A DNA stretch of 35,219 nucleotides, from assembly GCA_902774265.1 (NCBI GenBank), contig CACYHR010000047.1:1-35219 (forward strand). Reading direction: 5' to 3'. Below the pieces are notes generated by a model. That model was not told the DNA's origin, ran no database searches, and saw only the letters and a list, made by a program, of their open reading frames with translations. Source of the DNA: an uncultured Eubacteriales bacterium. GTDB lineage: Bacteria > Bacillota > Clostridia > Peptostreptococcales > Anaerovoracaceae. Below, piece after piece: positions 22,110-31,022 of the stretch (its first letter is position 1; each line of letters opens with the position of its first letter). The translations under genes were made by a program, and so were the position numbers.

Positions 22110-23639
22110 ATGGCAAAAGTAAGATGTACTATATGCGGAGCATATCTCCCTGAGGGCACGGAAGAGTGTCCGGTTTGCGGCGTTGGCCCGGAGTGCTTTG
22201 AACCGGTAGGAATGGTAAAATGCACATTCTGCGGAGCTGTATTTGAAGAAGGTGTTGACACCTGCCCGATTTGTAACGTTGGATCGGAATATTTTGAGCC
22301 GGCTACGGAAGAAGACGTAGCTTCGAGGATACAGCCGGCATCATCAGGAGGCGGCGGCAAGATGGTCAAATGCCTCGTATGCGGAGCGGAATTTGAAGAG
22401 GGAGCTGCAGCGTGTCCGGTCTGCGGAGTCGGTCCGGAGAACTTCGTTGCAGCAGAAAAGAAGGAAACAAGTTTCAGAAAAGACACGGACGAAAAATTTG
22501 TCATTATAGGAGGAGGTCCGGCGGCAAAGAGCGCCGCGGAAGCGATCAGAGTCCGGAACAGTACTGCGACAGTCATGATCGTTACTCAGGAAAACCATCT
22601 TCCGTACAACAGACCTATGCTCACTAAGGGGATCGTAAGGGATTTCGGATATAACGGTCTTGTTATGGAAGGACCTGAGTGGTATGAGGAAAACAGCATC
22701 GACTTCGTTCCCGAAACAGTAGTGTTCGGAGTCGACATTTCGGACAAGAGCATTAGTGTTCGCCGTGCAGACGGCAGCGAAGATAGGATCGGATATGACA
22801 AGCTGATATATGCTCTCGGAGCGTATTGTTTTGTCCCTCCGATCAAGGGAGCTGATCTCGCTCATGTAGTTTCGGTCAGAAGCATCTCGGATACAGAAAG
22901 GGTGAAGCAGATAATAGCGGACCGCAGTGCAGCCAAAGCAGTATGCATAGGCGGAGGCGTAATGGGTCTTGAAGGCGCGTGGGGTCTTAAAGAAGGCGGC
23001 CTTGAAGTAACCGTGCTTGAAACAGCACCGGGACTTCTTCCGCGGCAGCTCGATGATACCGCCTCGGAGATGCTCAAGGAGCTCTGTATCGAAGCAGGCG
23101 TGGATATAATCACGGGAGCAAAGATCGCGGAGATCACCGAGAACGCTGTAGTGCTGGAAGACGGGACAGAATATGAAGCTCAGCTTGTGATCATGTCGAC
23201 CGGCATGAGACCTTATACCAAAGTTGCTGAAGACAGCGGAATAGCAGTGGACAAGTGGGTCACTGCAGACAGTAATATGAGGACAAATGTCTCTGATGTC
23301 TATACTGCAGGCGACTGCTGCAGCGTAAACGGACAGCCGCAGGCTTTCTGGGCTCAGGCTGTTGAAACCGGTCGTATTGCAGGCGCGAACGCTGCGGGCG
23401 ATGATATTTCATACAAGCCTATCGGCAGCTCGCTCGTTATGGAGGTATGCGGCACTTCGGTATTCGCTCTCGGCACCAACGGCAAGGATCCGGACAGAAA
23501 ATTCAGGTCCGAGCAGATCAAAGACGATGTCAAAAAGACATATTCAAAGTACTATTATGATCACGGAAAGCTTGTCGGGGCGATACTCATAGGCGATATA
23601 TCCGGCATGAGCGCGGCGATCTCGAAAATGAAATACTGA
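22110..23639 (+). CDS. FAD-dependent NAD(P)H oxidoreductase with three N-terminal rubredoxin-like Cys4 modules
   Basis: The 509-aa protein fuses three CxxC-x10-CxxC modules (Cys 6/9/20/23, 38/41/52/55, 88/91/102/105), each ending CxVGxExF, to a pyridine nucleotide-disulphide-oxidoreductase-like flavoprotein. The first FAD motif is VIIGGGPAAKSAAEAI (residues 131-146), the NAD-binding motif is AVCIGGGVMGLEGAWGL, and the late FAD motif is VYTAGDCC. The flavoprotein part resembles NADH:rubredoxin oxidoreductase, so the modules may be built-in iron acceptors carrying electrons in oxygen or peroxide detoxification. The modules lack the long rubredoxin insert and resemble rubrerythrin C-terminal knuckles. 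The start follows AATAGGAGACACAT. Confidence 0.9.
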   Translation: MAKVRCTICGAYLPEGTEECPVCGVGPECFEPVGMVKCTFCGAVFEEGVDTCPICNVGSEYFEPATEEDVASRIQPASSGGGGKMVKCLVCGAEFEEGAAACPVCGVGPENFVAAEKKETSFRKDTDEKFVIIGGGPAAKSAAEAIRVRNSTATVMIVTQENHLPYNRPMLTKGIVRDFGYNGLVMEGPEWYEENSIDFVPETVVFGVDISDKSISVRRADGSEDRIGYDKLIYALGAYCFVPPIKGADLAHVVSVRSISDTERVKQIIADRSAAKAVCIGGGVMGLEGAWGLKEGGLEVTVLETAPGLLPRQLDDTASEMLKELCIEAGVDIITGAKIAEITENAVVLEDGTEYEAQLVIMSTGMRPYTKVAEDSGIAVDKWVTADSNMRTNVSDVYTAGDCCSVNGQPQAFWAQAVETGRIAGANAAGDDISYKPIGSSLVMEVCGTSVFALGTNGKDPDRKFRSEQIKDDVKKTYSKYYYDHGKLVGAILIGDISGMSAAISKMKY

Positions 23640-23742
23640 TCATGGGCCGGATGTCTCCATCAGAGGTTTGGAATTGTATATTATACAGAGAGGCATAAAC
23701 CGGACACCATCATGACCGGCAGACAGAGGAATAAATAACAAA

Positions 23743-26343
23743 TTGACTTGCGGAATTCATCGTATACCGAGAATATTCTTTTCCTTTATAATGTCAATAG
23801 TACTGTTTTTCGGTACTGCCGGTTTTAACATGTCTGTATCATATGCTGCCTCTGATGAGCCGGGTGTGATTTTGCCTGACGAGCTGACTGAACAGCTGAA
23901 TGATGCTGAGGCTGATCCGTTCTCGTTCAGAACGGGCGGGGATAAATACAGCACAAACGGAGAGAACTGCAGTTTACAGGCAGCGCAGGAGAATGATGTG
24001 TATCCGGAAAGCTTTGATCTCAGAAAGGTCGACAGCGATAATGACAGCGTTCCGGATAAATGCTATGTCACACCTGTCAAGTTTCAGAATCCATTCGGTA
24101 CATGCTGGGGATTCGCTGCTATAGCTGCGGCTGAGACCAGCATACTCGGAAACGATAAGCTGAACATGGATGAATACGGCAATCCGTACAGCACCAGTCT
24201 GATCCAGGGAGCTGACGGGAATGAGATCATGAATCTATCCGAAAAGCATCTGGTGAGGTTTCTCAATCTTCATATCGAAGATAAGCAGCACCCGCAGTGC
24301 GGTGAGGGAGGATACTACACGGGTGCAGGATCCGATGACATGAATACGGGAGGAGTTCCGTTCTATGCTACGTCACTGTTCGCGTGCGGCATAGGCCCTG
24401 TTATGGAAAACGTTGATACGGTGCTCGAGTACCGGGGCATTAACCCAGTTACGGGAACAAGCACTATCCGAAAATACAAGGGCGAGGATTTCTGCTACAG
24501 CGCACAGGATGACTGGTCTGTCAGTACCGATTATATGACGGAGACGGAGTGGCGCTTCTATCAGTCATACCGCCTGAAGGAGTCATATCTGCTTCCTTCG
24601 CCTGCGGGCAAAAAGGGTACAGAGCGTATTGCAGCCATCAATGCGATCAAAGAACAGATATATAACAAAAGGGCTGTTGAGGTAGGATTCTGCGCGGATA
24701 CTTCCGTTCCGGACGGAAATGATGCAGAGACCGACTATATCAGTCCTGAATGGGCGCACTACACATACGAGAAACGCAGCGCCAATCACGCGGTCGTCAT
24801 CGTAGGCTGGGATGACAGCTATCCGAGGGAGTATTTCGCACACAAACTGAGAGACGGAAGTGACGCACCGCTTCCCGAACATGACGGAGCATGGCTCATC
24901 AAAAACAGCTGGGGAGCGGCAACCGAGGCTTTCCCAAATAAGGGATACGGAAACTGGGGCATCGATGAGGGCAGCGGAGCGAGCGGATATTTTTGGATAT
25001 CCTATGACGACAGGAGTATATCGGTTCCGGAAGCGCTTGATTTTGATATAAGCAATGTAGAGGATGAATATCTGATCTATCAGTATGATTACATGCCGGT
25101 CAATACTGTCAGGACAGCTGTTTCCGGGAAGAAGATGAGTATGGCGAATATATTCACATCCGACGGCCCGAGCAAAATAGAACAGGTGACGTGCGAAACG
25201 ACTGCACCGGGCACGACCGTTCATTACGATATATATTTTCTGAAGAAGGGTGCCGTAAAGCCTACGGATGGCGTGAAGGTAGCTGAGATCGAGAATAAAT
25301 ACAAATACGGAGGCTTCCACAAGGAATCGCTGGATGAGCCTGTCGTAAGTATGGACGGCCAGAGATTCTCTGTGGTGATAACACATAAGACTCCGGACGG
25401 CAAATATTCGATCAACACACAGACGGCCTACAATAAGAAAAAGACGGATGATTACAACAAAACGCATACGAACAGGATGTTTACTTACTCCAAAGGCGTG
25501 ATAAACAAGGGAGAGAGCATGCTGCTCGAAGGCGGCAGATGGCTTGATCTGTCAGCTGCGTCCCTGCGGAAACAGCTGATCGGCAGTGACTATACATACA
25601 GGGATATGGATAATTTTCCTATCAAAGTATACGCCGTGGATGCAGATGAATCCGACAGACCGACCGTTTATGACAGAGCTTATCAGATGGGCGAAGACGG
25701 CACGGCATTCGGCAGAGGAGCTGCAAAGGAAGCCGCAGATTTTGAAGCGCTCAGATGGAAATCGAACAGTGACCCGAAGGGCACTGCATTCCTTCCGATC
25801 CGACTGAGGAGCACCAAACAGACTGGTAAATCTGTCACTCTGCGGTGGGACAAGCCTGCAGATACAGCGAATTGCGTGATCTATGCGGCAGAGAGCGGAG
25901 GCAAAAACAAGCTCAGGAGGATAGGGACATCGAAGGGCAGTTCGTTCAAAGCCAGCCGGATCGCAGGCAAAAAGCTCAGCAAAGGTAAATACTATAAATT
26001 CATGATAGTGGCGCTTGACGGGAGCAATAATGTTGTCTCTGCATCTAAAATCATTCATGTGGCGACATCAGGAGGCAAAGCCGGCAATTACAGATCGCTG
26101 ACGCTTGCGAAGCCTGAAAACCCCGCTCTTGAACTCAGTCAGGGCGATTCATACGAAATCAAGGCTGAGGCATCCGGGGTCAAAGTAAAGAAAAAGCTCG
26201 GGCTTCGGTATGAGTCGTCCGATACGGCTATCGCGACGGTTACATCAAAGGGAGTTATTCAGGCCGTTTCCGGCGGCAGCTGCAGTATATATGTATATGC
26301 ACAGAACGGCATCAGCTCAAAGCTCGAATTGAGCGTAATATAG
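23743..26343 (+). CDS. Secreted C1 (papain-like) cysteine protease with C-terminal Fn3 and Big2-like modules
   Basis: The 866-aa protein has a signal peptide (residues 1-36, ending SVSYAA). Its papain-like domain shows the oxyanion Gln115 and catalytic Cys121 in QNPFGTCWGFA, His349 in NHAVVIVGWDD and Asn388 in WLIKNSWG. Residues about 410-600 fit the lectin-like domain that follows this class in Clostridia. An Fn3-like module (VTLRWDKPADTANCVIY) and a Big2-like module (LRYESSDTAIATVTSKGVIQAVSGGSC) end the chain. Translation seems to begin at TTG 23743, after a distant GAGG; ATG 23791 would truncate the signal peptide. It is probably cell-surface or extracellular and digests peptides or host proteins. 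Confidence 0.88.
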   Translation: MTCGIHRIPRIFFSFIMSIVLFFGTAGFNMSVSYAASDEPGVILPDELTEQLNDAEADPFSFRTGGDKYSTNGENCSLQAAQENDVYPESFDLRKVDSDNDSVPDKCYVTPVKFQNPFGTCWGFAAIAAAETSILGNDKLNMDEYGNPYSTSLIQGADGNEIMNLSEKHLVRFLNLHIEDKQHPQCGEGGYYTGAGSDDMNTGGVPFYATSLFACGIGPVMENVDTVLEYRGINPVTGTSTIRKYKGEDFCYSAQDDWSVSTDYMTETEWRFYQSYRLKESYLLPSPAGKKGTERIAAINAIKEQIYNKRAVEVGFCADTSVPDGNDAETDYISPEWAHYTYEKRSANHAVVIVGWDDSYPREYFAHKLRDGSDAPLPEHDGAWLIKNSWGAATEAFPNKGYGNWGIDEGSGASGYFWISYDDRSISVPEALDFDISNVEDEYLIYQYDYMPVNTVRTAVSGKKMSMANIFTSDGPSKIEQVTCETTAPGTTVHYDIYFLKKGAVKPTDGVKVAEIENKYKYGGFHKESLDEPVVSMDGQRFSVVITHKTPDGKYSINTQTAYNKKKTDDYNKTHTNRMFTYSKGVINKGESMLLEGGRWLDLSAASLRKQLIGSDYTYRDMDNFPIKVYAVDADESDRPTVYDRAYQMGEDGTAFGRGAAKEAADFEALRWKSNSDPKGTAFLPIRLRSTKQTGKSVTLRWDKPADTANCVIYAAESGGKNKLRRIGTSKGSSFKASRIAGKKLSKGKYYKFMIVALDGSNNVVSASKIIHVATSGGKAGNYRSLTLAKPENPALELSQGDSYEIKAEASGVKVKKKLGLRYESSDTAIATVTSKGVIQAVSGGSCSIYVYAQNGISSKLELSVI

Positions 26344-26425
26344 TAACATAGTATATTTTACCGATATTCTGCACAATATTACTCAGAAATATGATAAAGT
26401 TAGACATATTATCGGTAAGGATATA

Positions 26426-26537
26426 ACAGACACCGGATGTCCCCCGCCTCTTAGGCGGCAGGTTCCATTTTCGACCATCAGTGGTGGGTAACAATCCCCC
26501 ACTGATGCTCTCAGGAGCTGAGGCTCCCGGTGTCTGT
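26426..26537 (+). ncRNA. Multi-hairpin structured element closed by an 11-bp stem
   Basis: ACAGACACCGG (26426-26436) pairs perfectly with CCGGTGTCTGT (26527-26537). Inside are CCGCC/GGCGG (26444-26458), CATCAGTGG/CCACTGATG (26476-26507) and GGAGC/GCTCC (about 26513-26527), a multibranch fold. It may be a structured RNA, or the palindromic end of an IS200/IS605-like or other non-autonomous element. No ORF accounts for it. Confidence 0.5.
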
Positions 26538-26540
26538 AAA

Positions 26541-26622
26541 TGCTTCCTCCGGATCATACGGCGTTGCCGTAAGGTCGGAAGCATTGATCTCCGGAGGCTG
26601 AGCTCCTCCGATAAGTACGGCC
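26541..26622. repeat. Second nested-hairpin block
   Basis: TGCTTCC (26541-26547) pairs with GGAAGCA (26577-26583), enclosing ACGGC-GTT-GCCGT (26558-26570). A further CGGAGG/CTCCTCCG hairpin lies at 26592-26610. It links the multibranch element to the dispersed repeat. Confidence 0.5.
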
Positions 26623-26675
26623 GGCGTCGCTCGCTCCAATCAAGCGAGCTTGTTGGAGCTTTGCTCCTGGTTGAA
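26623..26675. repeat. Dispersed repeat, copy 2
   Basis: These 53 bases are identical to 20054-20106. Here the repeat is the right end of a hairpin-rich block of about 250 bp and lies 84 bp upstream of the next secreted-protein gene. Confidence 0.8.
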
Positions 26676-26758
26676 ACACAGAATAAGTTGCAGCAATAAG
26701 GCGGCCACGGCCTGAGGAAGACTGATCGGTTTTCCCGAAGTGGAAGACAGGAGGGAAA

Positions 26759-27970
26759 ATGGCAGTAAACAAAGAACTGAAGAGAGCGTTCGCGTTGGTG
26801 ATGGCTTTCGCAATGTGCATGTTCGTCATGGCGTTCGCTTCCACGCAGAATGCCAATGCGGCAAGTAAGCCGGGCAAGGTGAAGAAATCCACCATCGTGT
26901 TCCAGAACACTACCGATACCGGCTTTACTGTGAAGTATGGAAAGAGCAAGTATGCAAAGAAGTATCAGCTGGCATACAGAGCGTATGACAACGAAAACAA
27001 AGCCGGAAAATGGCAGTACAAGACTACAGGAAAGAGGTCTGTGGAGCTGACCGGTCTCACAGCTGATACAAAATACGGCGTCAAGGTACGCGGCATCAGA
27101 GGGAAGAAAAAAGGCCCATGGTCTGCTGTGGTCAATAATCGCACTGAGCAGGAGAACTATAATTTAATACCTAATGGAGACGTCAAAGCGGGAGATCATA
27201 TCATCCTTAATAATTCAAATAACGAATCCGGTAAGGATGAGTGCGTTGTGGTATATAGGGATGATGAAGAAGAAGGGAACTGCTGGCTGGTAGTCAACAT
27301 AAGTGATAGTTGGTCATTTTACAGCATTGACCAGTATTTGAACTTAGAATACGAAGATGTTTATGTAAGTGATACTGATTCATCAAATCAAAAAGTACAT
27401 AAATATGAGGAGACATGGCTAAAGAAGAACAAGATGTCAGCGTACTACAATGATCTGCCTCAGAACATTAAAAACGCCATAGTTCCGAAGGATATTAAAC
27501 AATATATATTTTATGCCACAAAGGATTACACAAGAGCGCGTAGAAATAATATTCAGTATTATAAAAGCGGCAGAAAGGGCAATGAGTATTATTTAGGTAT
27601 AGGTATATTCACTGATAAGGTAGCCCGAAGCGCAGGAAAATGTGAAGTATATCCTCTTGATATGCTTGATGTGTATATGTATATGATAGAAAGAGACTAT
27701 GACCCGTCCCGCCTTAATCAGGCGCTCAAGGAGTTATCGAGCTGCAGCGGCAATTCATATGTCTATCTCCGTTCGGGAGTTGTCGGTGAACTGAATGGTT
27801 ATTATCTTATGACCATCAGCCATGCAGGTCATGCAGAGATCTTTGACAAAAAGTACAAAACCTACTATGACGGAGACAAGCTCAAGAACTACGGAAGCGA
27901 TGTCAGACTTACTTCAAATCCTGCATATGTAATCGACCTTGATAAGGTACAATATGAAGTCAAAAAATAA
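26759..27970 (+). CDS. Secreted protein with Fn3 domain and DUF6273-like C-terminal domain
   Basis: The 403-aa protein has a signal peptide (about residues 1-35, ending NANAA). Residues 38-130 form an Fn3-like module (TGFTVKYGKSKYAKKYQLAYRAYDNENKAGKWQYKTT). The remainder begins NGDVKAGDHIIL, contains CWLVVNISDSWSFYSIDQYLNLEY, ETWLKKNKMSAYYNDLPQNIKNAI, and ends SDVRLTSNPAYVIDL. This order resembles DUF6273, found in Firmicutes surface proteins, but diverged. Function unknown. AGGAGGG is ideally placed before the ATG. A strong terminator follows. Confidence 0.75.
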   Translation: MAVNKELKRAFALVMAFAMCMFVMAFASTQNANAASKPGKVKKSTIVFQNTTDTGFTVKYGKSKYAKKYQLAYRAYDNENKAGKWQYKTTGKRSVELTGLTADTKYGVKVRGIRGKKKGPWSAVVNNRTEQENYNLIPNGDVKAGDHIILNNSNNESGKDECVVVYRDDEEEGNCWLVVNISDSWSFYSIDQYLNLEYEDVYVSDTDSSNQKVHKYEETWLKKNKMSAYYNDLPQNIKNAIVPKDIKQYIFYATKDYTRARRNNIQYYKSGRKGNEYYLGIGIFTDKVARSAGKCEVYPLDMLDVYMYMIERDYDPSRLNQALKELSSCSGNSYVYLRSGVVGELNGYYLMTISHAGHAEIFDKKYKTYYDGDKLKNYGSDVRLTSNPAYVIDLDKVQYEVKK

Positions 27971-27984
27971 CTGAAATCTGACTG

Positions 27985-28053
27985 AGACATGGTGTGCAGA
28001 CAGGACTGCACACCATGTCTGCTTATCAAAGTTCCGGATCTCCGGAGCTTTTT
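27985..28053 (+). terminator. Two consecutive terminator-like hairpins
   Basis: AGACATGGTGTGCAG (27985-27999) pairs perfectly over 15 bp with 28006-28020. A second hairpin, TCCGGATCTCCGGAGC with TTTTTT, ends at about 28053. Together they isolate the secreted-protein gene from the ABC operon. Confidence 0.8.
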
Positions 28054-28110
28054 TAAATGTTAAAATTTTTATTACAGTTCAGCAATCGGCCGGTTAGAAT
28101 TAACAAAAGA

Positions 28111-28139
28111 TTGCATTAGTTAATAGCGCAATGTATCAT
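28111..28139 (+). promoter_or_regulatory. Promoter of the amino-acid ABC operon
   Basis: TTGCAT (28111-28116) and TATCAT (28134-28139) are 17 bases apart. The leader to the preferred start would be about 45 bases. Confidence 0.5.
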
Positions 28140-28190
28140 ATTTAAAAAAGTTTATTTTTGGCTGAACAGAAATTATTAAATCGTGAGAAA

Positions 28191-29726
28191 ATGAAAATCG
28201 AGATGAAAAAATTAAAAATTATGACGATTCTGTTCGCGGCGGTGATGCTTACACTCGCTTTTGTTCCGGTGTTTACCTATGCTGCGGAGGTGACGCCCGC
28301 GTATAATAAGCTGGACGAACTGGCAGGTAAGCGCTTCGCTTATGTGAACGGAAGTGTGTACAACCAGAGCGTACAGAAAAGGATTGATGGCACTACCGAG
28401 GATTTCTATCCCTCGCTGTCGGAGTGCGTTGCGGCTGTGGAGGCCGGAAAGGCCGATGGAGCAGTTCAGTTATCCTACTGCTGTCAGCTCGCCGTAAACC
28501 GTCGTCCGGGTACAGTCGCATTGCTGCCTGACCCGGTTGCCGATGTGTCCGAGGGCTTTTTCTTCCCTCATGGGTCGGAACTCACCGCTCAGTTCAATGA
28601 CATAATAAAAAAATTGTCTGAAGACGGGACTCTGGCGAAGCTGGAAGAGAAATGGGTCGCGGCCGATGAATCCGGCAAGACCCTGCCTGAGCAGGACTGG
28701 GATGCGCCTAACGGTACCCTCAAATTCGCTACTTCCGGCGTAATCGAACCGTTCTCATATGTGGGAGAGGGCGGACAGCCAAAGGGTTACGATGTCGAAC
28801 TGGCTCTGATGATTGCAAAGGAAATGGGTTACCATCTGGAGGTTACTACAATCCCTATGGATTCCATATTCGCCGCGGTGGACACCGGAAAGGCAGATTT
28901 TGGCGGCACACTTACGGAAACGCCTGAGAGAGCCTCGGTGTGTGACTTCAGCGAGCCTGTAATGCCTACCACTATTTCGGTCATCGTGAAGTCAGAAGAG
29001 GCGTCCTCATCCGGGGGCTTCATGGAAAAGATATCGGATTCCTTCAGAAAGACTTTCCTGGAGGAGGATCGCTGGATGCTCATCCTCAAAGGCCTGGGTA
29101 CCACTGTGCTGATCAGTGTGCTCGCAGGCGTCTTAGGGCTGCTGCTGGGATTCGGCACAGTAATCGCACGGCGCAGCGGTGTTCGCTGGGTCGGCAAACT
29201 CGTAGACGGCTACCAGACTCTAATGGGCGGGATCCCTATTGTTGTGGTACTCATGCTGCTCTACTATGTGGTCTTCGGCTCGGTGGATATCGCCGGTGAG
29301 ATTGTAGCCATTATTTCATTTGCGCTGGCGTTCGGATCCACATCGGGCTCAACAATGTGGACGGCCGTGAACGGCATCGACAGCATTCAGGAGGAGTCGG
29401 GACTTGCTCTGGGTTACACACACTGGCAGGTTTTCACCAAGATTATATTCCCTCAGGCACGTCAGCGTTTTACGCCGCAGCTCATGGGACAATTTATCAG
29501 TCTGGTCAAAGATACCGCGATCGTGGGATACATCGCAGTGCAGGATCTCACCCGTGCCGGTGACCTGATACGGGCCCGTACGATGGATGCGTTCTTCCCG
29601 CTCGTTTCGACGGCGATCATTTACTTCCTGATCTGCCTGCTGCTTGGCCGGCTGCTGCGCAGGGTCGCTGCAAGGATTGATGATACGAAAGATTCAGGAT
29701 CGACAGGGGAGGTGGATAATAAATGA
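28191..29726 (+). CDS. Amino-acid ABC transporter: permuted substrate-binding domain fused to permease
   Basis: From ATG 28191 the product is 511 aa (the frame is open to TTG 28158; ribosome sites are weak for all starts). A signal peptide ends near residue 31. Residues 41-156 resemble the second lobe of SBP_bac_3 proteins (LDELAGKRFAYVNGS, then FNDIIKKLSEDGTLAKLEEKW). Residues 174-268 resemble the first lobe (GTLKFATSGVIEPFSY, GYDVELALMIAKEMGY, ADFGGTLTETPERA), so the lobe order is inverted. Residues 295-495 are a His/Glu-type BPD permease with several membrane helices. Substrate is probably a polar amino acid. The stop overlaps the ATPase gene by 4 bases. Confidence 0.85.
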   Translation: MKIEMKKLKIMTILFAAVMLTLAFVPVFTYAAEVTPAYNKLDELAGKRFAYVNGSVYNQSVQKRIDGTTEDFYPSLSECVAAVEAGKADGAVQLSYCCQLAVNRRPGTVALLPDPVADVSEGFFFPHGSELTAQFNDIIKKLSEDGTLAKLEEKWVAADESGKTLPEQDWDAPNGTLKFATSGVIEPFSYVGEGGQPKGYDVELALMIAKEMGYHLEVTTIPMDSIFAAVDTGKADFGGTLTETPERASVCDFSEPVMPTTISVIVKSEEASSSGGFMEKISDSFRKTFLEEDRWMLILKGLGTTVLISVLAGVLGLLLGFGTVIARRSGVRWVGKLVDGYQTLMGGIPIVVVLMLLYYVVFGSVDIAGEIVAIISFALAFGSTSGSTMWTAVNGIDSIQEESGLALGYTHWQVFTKIIFPQARQRFTPQLMGQFISLVKDTAIVGYIAVQDLTRAGDLIRARTMDAFFPLVSTAIIYFLICLLLGRLLRRVAARIDDTKDSGSTGEVDNK

Positions 29727-30829
29727 GCATCATAGAGATAAAGCACCTTCGCAAGGAATATCCCGGCATTGTTCCGCTGAAGGACGTGAACGCCACTGTG
29801 GAGGAAGGCGAAGTAATATCGATCATCGGTCCTTCGGGTACGGGTAAATCGACTTTTATCCGCTGCATCAACCGTCTTGAGACGCCGACTTCGGGTCAGA
29901 TCATCGTAGATGGCGTTGATATGTGTGCGCCTGATGTAGATCTGCCGAAAATGCGGCAGAAGATGGGCATGGTATTCCAGAACTACGCCCTGTTCAACCA
30001 CAAATCAATATTGGAAAATCTCACAATGGCGCCTATGGACCTCCTGGGAATGTCCGAAGAGGAAGCCTGCGAGCAGGCGATGGAGCTGCTGAAACTGGTC
30101 GGATTAAAGGATAAGGCACACAACTGGCCGCACGAACTTTCCGGAGGACAGCGCCAGCGTGTAGCTATCGCGCGTGCACTGGCTATGCAGCCGAAGATAC
30201 TGCTGTTCGATGAGCCTACGAGCGCACTGGATCCGCAGATGGTTTCAGAGGTACTCTCCGTAATCACGCGTCTTGCCGAGCGAGGGATAACCATGCTCGT
30301 GGTCACTCACGAGATGCGTTTCGCCCGTGACGCGAGCACCCGCGTGTTCTACATGGATAAAGGCGAGTTGTGGGAGTCGGGAACTCCTAAGCAGATATTC
30401 GAAAACCCTAAGCGCAAGGAAACACGTGACTTTATCTTCAGGGTGCATAATTGGAATTGGGAGATCCACAGTGTTGACTACGACTATGCAGCCATGTTCT
30501 CATCGCTGCAGGGATTCTGTCTGCGTCAGTTCCTGGGCAGGCGCATCTCGGTCAAATGCCAGCTGGCGATCGAAGAGATCACATCGTCCCTGCTGATCCC
30601 GATGGCGATCGAACAGGGAATTTCAGACCCGCATATATCATACGAGCTGTCCGTTGGAGAGGGCGGCGAGCAGGCTGATCTTTTCGTCGATTTGAAGAAG
30701 CTTAAAGATTCAGGCATGGATATCACAAAAATCAACATGTCAGACGAAGATGTAACCTGGCAGATCCTCGGTAACGTGATCCGGCAGCATGACGAAAACT
30801 CCGAAATGGCTCATTTCGTGATCGGGTAG
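29723..30829 (+). CDS. Amino-acid ABC transporter ATPase (GlnQ type) with extra C-terminal domain
   Basis: Residues 1-240 are a normal GlnQ/HisP-type ATPase: Walker A GPSGTGKST (36-44), Q-loop VFQNYALFNH, signature LSGGQRQRVAIARA (139-152), Walker B ILLFDEPTSALD (159-170), H-loop VVTHEM. The protein continues to 368 aa; typical family members stop near 240-250. The extension (about 245-368) includes LRQFLGRRISVKCQLAIEEITSSLLIP, reminiscent of the N-box helix of RsbW/SpoIIAB-like HATPases. No clear D-x-G G1 box follows, so it may be a degenerate regulatory fold. GGGGAGGTGG precedes the ATG, which overlaps the permease stop (ATGA). Confidence 0.9.
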   Translation: MSIIEIKHLRKEYPGIVPLKDVNATVEEGEVISIIGPSGTGKSTFIRCINRLETPTSGQIIVDGVDMCAPDVDLPKMRQKMGMVFQNYALFNHKSILENLTMAPMDLLGMSEEEACEQAMELLKLVGLKDKAHNWPHELSGGQRQRVAIARALAMQPKILLFDEPTSALDPQMVSEVLSVITRLAERGITMLVVTHEMRFARDASTRVFYMDKGELWESGTPKQIFENPKRKETRDFIFRVHNWNWEIHSVDYDYAAMFSSLQGFCLRQFLGRRISVKCQLAIEEITSSLLIPMAIEQGISDPHISYELSVGEGGEQADLFVDLKKLKDSGMDITKINMSDEDVTWQILGNVIRQHDENSEMAHFVIG

Positions 30830-30855
30830 ACAGTATTAATATGACAGGCACGTAC

Positions 30856-30888
30856 GGCTTCGGTGAAATGATCACCGGAGCCTTTTTG
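30856..30888 (+). terminator. Terminator of the amino-acid ABC operon
   Basis: GGCTTCGGTGA (30856-30866) pairs with TCACCGGAGCC (30872-30882) and is followed by TTTTT. Confidence 0.85.
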
Positions 30889-30964
30889 CAGCTGAACGGT
30901 GACAGGAACGAATTGCCTGCGAAGCATGGATATCAAAATACTTAAAAAAATTTAATTAAAAATA

Positions 30965-30993
30965 TTGAAATAAATCCGTACAAGGATTATACT
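30965..30993 (+). promoter_or_regulatory. Promoter of the acyl-CoA synthetase/marR operon
   Basis: TTGAAA (30965-30970), 17 bases, TATACT (30988-30993), within a very AT-rich upstream region. The start site would be near 31000. Confidence 0.6.
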
Positions 30994-31022
30994 ATCTCCC
31001 TGTCAGCAAAAACAGGACCGAA

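Noticed and set aside
22031-22576. A 181-codon reverse frame with repetitive PTPQTGH text
   Set aside because: It is the antisense image of the repeated Cys4 modules on the forward strand.
24583-25467. A 294-codon reverse-strand frame inside the protease gene
   Set aside because: The forward frame has a complete catalytic triad; the reverse frame shows no domain and reflects codon bias.
26554-26949. A 131-codon reverse frame over the repeat region
   Set aside because: It runs through hairpins and antisense to a signal peptide; no ribosome site.
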